From the NCBI RefSeq assembly GCF_003634615.1, contig NZ_RBKX01000001.1:1488001-1552000 (forward strand): a DNA stretch of 64,000 bases, given 5' to 3'. This document shows positions 61,251-64,000 of the stretch, piece by piece. The stretch is from Flavobacterium sp. 102 (lineage in GTDB: Bacteria; Bacteroidota; Bacteroidia; Flavobacteriales; Flavobacteriaceae). Positions within the stretch are counted from its first letter, which is position 1. Every line of letters begins with the position of its first letter. The notes under the pieces are model-generated. The model did not search any database, had not been told where the DNA came from, and saw only the letters and a list, made by a program, of their open reading frames with translations. Made by a program: the position numbers and the translations under genes.

Positions 61251-64000
61251 ATGAATGGTTTTAAATTGAAGTTCTCTTTTGTCTTTTTGCTTATAACACA
61301 ATTGTCTTTCAGTCAATTGTCAAATTTTACCCTAACGGTAGCCGGAACCAATGAAACTTGTACAGCCAATGGAAAGCTGACTTTCAATGTTTCTAACACA
61401 ACAGTTGGGTCAACCATTTTATATACAATTTATCGTTTGCCGGATATTTCGACTCCAATATCTGTGCAGTCGACAAATACTTTAACCGGATTAATTGCCG
61501 GAAGTTACAGGGTTATCGCTACACAATCTTTAGCAGGTAACAGTGGAATGCAGCAACAAGATGTTGATATAGAGGATTTAGTAGTTCCATTGACTTATCA
61601 AGTTAGTAGTATAAACGAAACCTGTGGGAATGATGGAAGAATTACCGTAAATGTTTTATCAGGTACAGTGGCGACCAACGGATTGATTTATGAACTTTTT
61701 TCCGGTCCAATGATTAGACCTTTGCAAACGTCTAATGTTTTTAACGGATTGACAGCAGGCGAGTATTTGATTAGGGTTTTTGATAATTGTGGCGAAGGTG
61801 TTGTGCAAACCTATAATTTGCAAAGTTCGGATACGGAAATAGCGTTTGAATTATTTCAACCTAATTTAGCCACTTGTACAACAGTGGAAATTGGCGCCGC
61901 TTTTCAATCCGTTATACCTTATCCTCAAGGAATTGTAAAATTTCCTTTGCAAATAGTGACCACGCTTTTTCCACCTTCAGGGCCATCCATAACCTATACA
62001 CAAAATATAGCCAATGGTATAGAGTTTTCCCAAATTGTTCCTCTGTTTGCCAATCAAAATTACAGTTATACATTCACGATAACAGATGGTTGCGGAACTG
62101 TTTACACTTTAAACGGTCAAATAGATAATTTATCGGTTGAAGCCAGCTACCAAGTTTTACCTGAAGATTGTACGCACCAACAAATCACTTTTTTCAGAGT
62201 AACTGACGTGGTTTTGGTTTCAGCACCTTCAGGGTTTTCGACATCATTGCCGCAGAGTTATACTTCCTCTATCGTTAACAGTGCCGTAACTATTGGTGGT
62301 TTAATAGCAGGAACTTATGTTTTTAATACGGTTGATATTTGTGGAAATCCAGAGGTGTTTACTATCGAGGTCGTTATTACAGAAGTAGCGCCACCCTTTA
62401 CTTTTTTGTACAATGTAAATTGTCTTACCGGATCGGTAATCATTAGCGGTATCCAACAAATGGTATTGATTTCTGCTCCTTCAACTTACAATGTTCCTCT
62501 GCCGCATGATTATACCGCTTTAATTAACGACGCAAATTACGTCACTTTCGAGAATATACCGGTTGGAACTTATGTTTTTGACGTGTTGGATTTGTGTAAT
62601 CAGCCGGATACTGTGGTAGTAGTCATAGCGCCTGTATCAGAAAATCCGGTTTTAACCGTTGCCGAAGGATGTCAAGATGGTTTTGGTACGATTAGAATAA
62701 CCGGACAATTCAATTCCATATCAATGACTTCCGCACCGGCAGCTTATGGAGCAACTTTGCCTTTAAATCTGATGGGTAATTTGGTTTCCAATGGGACAAC
62801 GCTCACTTTAGACATGTTGCCAGCAGGAAATTATGTGATTCAATCGGTAAATTTGTGTAATATTCCCTACACAACCAACATAACGATTTTAGGACATCAA
62901 GACAGTACCAATGTTGCGGTTACTCCAAATTGTGGTTCGTTTAATCTTAATTTAAACAATACGACTAATACTGATGTATCAACTTCCTATTGGTTGCAAA
63001 AGTTAAATACGTTGACCAATGATTGGGGTCATCCTTTGACAGGTGTGGTTTATACCAATGGAACTTATCCCGGTAATGGCGATTCTGTTTTACTAACCAA
63101 CAATAGTATCAATTATAATTTAGCTTATCAAGGACATTTTAGAATTTTAAAAGTGTTCCAAAGTTTTGAAATGAATAATCCGGATATTGTCTATTGTTTT
63201 AAAACCCTTTATGAATTTGATTACAATGGTTTGCCTCAAATTAACGATGTTTATGCTGTTTCTTGTGGTGGTACTTTTGAAGTTATTGTATTGGCAGAAG
63301 GTTTCGATCCATTACAATATAGAATAACCACCAGAAACGGACAGCCATTTGTTATTGAGAATGGTAACTCAAATATTTTTACAGGCTTGCAACCGGCGAC
63401 TTACAATTTTCAAGTGGAAGATGCCTGTGGGAATTTCTTAAATAGTGCATTTGAGATTTTGAGTCCAAATCCACTGGCTATTTCAGCTAACGAAATCAAT
63501 TGTGACGGAGAGAACCTGACTTTGTCGGCACCCAATTTTTCTTTTTTTCAATATGAATGGTGGAAAGACAATAATACCACAAATATATTGAGCACTTCAA
63601 GTACGCTGAGTTTTACGCCCTTTAATTCGGTTGCTCATAACGGAACTTATCATGTTAGGATAACTTACACCAATAACCAAAGTTCTTGTTTAAATCAGGT
63701 GTTAAGTTATACAATATCGGTTACTAATGTCCCGCCAAATGCAGGTCAAGGTGGTTCATTTTCCTATTGTGGTCGTCAAGGGAACATCGATTTATTTGCC
63801 CTTTTACAAGGGAATTATGATGCCGATGGAATTTGGGACGAAGCGACCTCAAGCGGAACACTCAATAATAATATTTGGGATTCAAGCAATGTTGCTTTTG
63901 GTAGTTACGAATTCAGATATCATGTTGACGGCAGTTGTAATGCCTTTGAAGAAGCTTTTATCAATATTACGATTAATGAAATTCCGCAAGTTCCAACAGC
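61251..64000 (+). CDS. Large secreted repeat protein, probable T9SS adhesin (partial)
   Basis: Starts MNGFKLKFSFVFLLITQLSF (signal peptide, about 21 residues) and stays open to the right edge, at least 916 codons. Ig-like repeats of about 80-90 residues recur, with NETCTANGKLTFNV, NETCGNDGRITVNV, and GLTAGEYLIRVFDNCGEG-type ends, rich in Asn, Thr, Gly and paired Cys. The length and repeats fit gliding or surface adhesins exported by T9SS; the expected C-terminal sorting domain is beyond the window. Confidence 0.85.
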   Translation, partial: MNGFKLKFSFVFLLITQLSFSQLSNFTLTVAGTNETCTANGKLTFNVSNTTVGSTILYTIYRLPDISTPISVQSTNTLTGLIAGSYRVIATQSLAGNSGMQQQDVDIEDLVVPLTYQVSSINETCGNDGRITVNVLSGTVATNGLIYELFSGPMIRPLQTSNVFNGLTAGEYLIRVFDNCGEGVVQTYNLQSSDTEIAFELFQPNLATCTTVEIGAAFQSVIPYPQGIVKFPLQIVTTLFPPSGPSITYTQNIANGIEFSQIVPLFANQNYSYTFTITDGCGTVYTLNGQIDNLSVEASYQVLPEDCTHQQITFFRVTDVVLVSAPSGFSTSLPQSYTSSIVNSAVTIGGLIAGTYVFNTVDICGNPEVFTIEVVITEVAPPFTFLYNVNCLTGSVIISGIQQMVLISAPSTYNVPLPHDYTALINDANYVTFENIPVGTYVFDVLDLCNQPDTVVVVIAPVSENPVLTVAEGCQDGFGTIRITGQFNSISMTSAPAAYGATLPLNLMGNLVSNGTTLTLDMLPAGNYVIQSVNLCNIPYTTNITILGHQDSTNVAVTPNCGSFNLNLNNTTNTDVSTSYWLQKLNTLTNDWGHPLTGVVYTNGTYPGNGDSVLLTNNSINYNLAYQGHFRILKVFQSFEMNNPDIVYCFKTLYEFDYNGLPQINDVYAVSCGGTFEVIVLAEGFDPLQYRITTRNGQPFVIENGNSNIFTGLQPATYNFQVEDACGNFLNSAFEILSPNPLAISANEINCDGENLTLSAPNFSFFQYEWWKDNNTTNILSTSSTLSFTPFNSVAHNGTYHVRITYTNNQSSCLNQVLSYTISVTNVPPNAGQGGSFSYCGRQGNIDLFALLQGNYDADGIWDEATSSGTLNNNIWDSSNVAFGSYEFRYHVDGSCNAFEEAFINITINEIPQVPT

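Noticed and set aside
1-64000. CRISPR array or insertion sequence
   Set aside because: No regularly spaced repeats and no DDE or serine transposase genes were found.

Overview
The window looks like a chromosomal segment of a Flavobacterium-type Bacteroidota. The evidence is low G+C (about one third by eye), a type IX secretion (T9SS) C-terminal sorting domain, promoters of the Bacteroidota form TTG/TTTG-N19-20-TAnnTTTG, an IntDOT-like integrase, an RteC-family regulator, and a set of flavobacterial housekeeping genes on the right. No species is claimed.

There are three parts. (1) Positions 1-7,783 are an accessory island: a Gabija-like pair (OLD-family GajA plus UvrD-like GajB, the latter running off the left edge), an AbiC-like membrane protein, a nucleotidyltransferase-HEPN protein followed by two small paralogous partner proteins, and a candidate structured RNA ending in a good terminator. 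(2) Positions 7,784-44,526 are an integrated element of about 36.7 kb, bounded by a 25-bp direct repeat that is the 3' end of tRNA-Val(UAC). The intact tRNA gene is at the right end (44,505-44,579), with the tyrosine integrase beside it. (3) Positions 44,580-64,000 are core chromosome: folC, tonB-exbD-exbB, an amino-acid dehydrogenase, anmK, acyl-CoA dehydrogenase, a Crp regulator, mannose-1-phosphate guanylyltransferase and the start of a large surface protein.

From left to right the element carries a phage-like four-gene module with a DUF5675 protein. Next is a metabolic/regulatory cargo segment (monooxygenase-like ABM protein, AraC, beta-propeller protein, YeiH transporter, LysR), which ends beside a frameshifted second copy of the tail of the phage-like module. 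Then come a GHKL ATPase-nuclease, an XRE regulator, a four-domain NTase-HEPN protein with one small partner, and a GC-rich non-coding stretch. A six-gene minus-strand operon (35,224 to 21,317) follows, which I read as a variant class 2 DISARM system: cytosine-5 methyltransferase, DrmE-like protein, NERD-UvrD helicase, DrmA, DrmB and a large membrane protein in place of the PLD protein DrmC. Last are an HTH/winged-helix/ATPase replication-type module, a TPR-AraC regulator, RteC, a second GHKL ATPase-nuclease and the integrase. I see no relaxase, coupling protein or type IV secretion genes, so this is not a self-transmissible ICE as it stands.

The most promising signals are: the variant DISARM operon; two divergent copies of a GHKL-ATPase/PD-(D/E)XK single-gene system; the repeated NTase-HEPN plus small-partner module, present both inside and outside the element; and a 17-bp palindrome shared by the upstream regions of rteC and of the HTH/replication operon, a likely element-specific operator.
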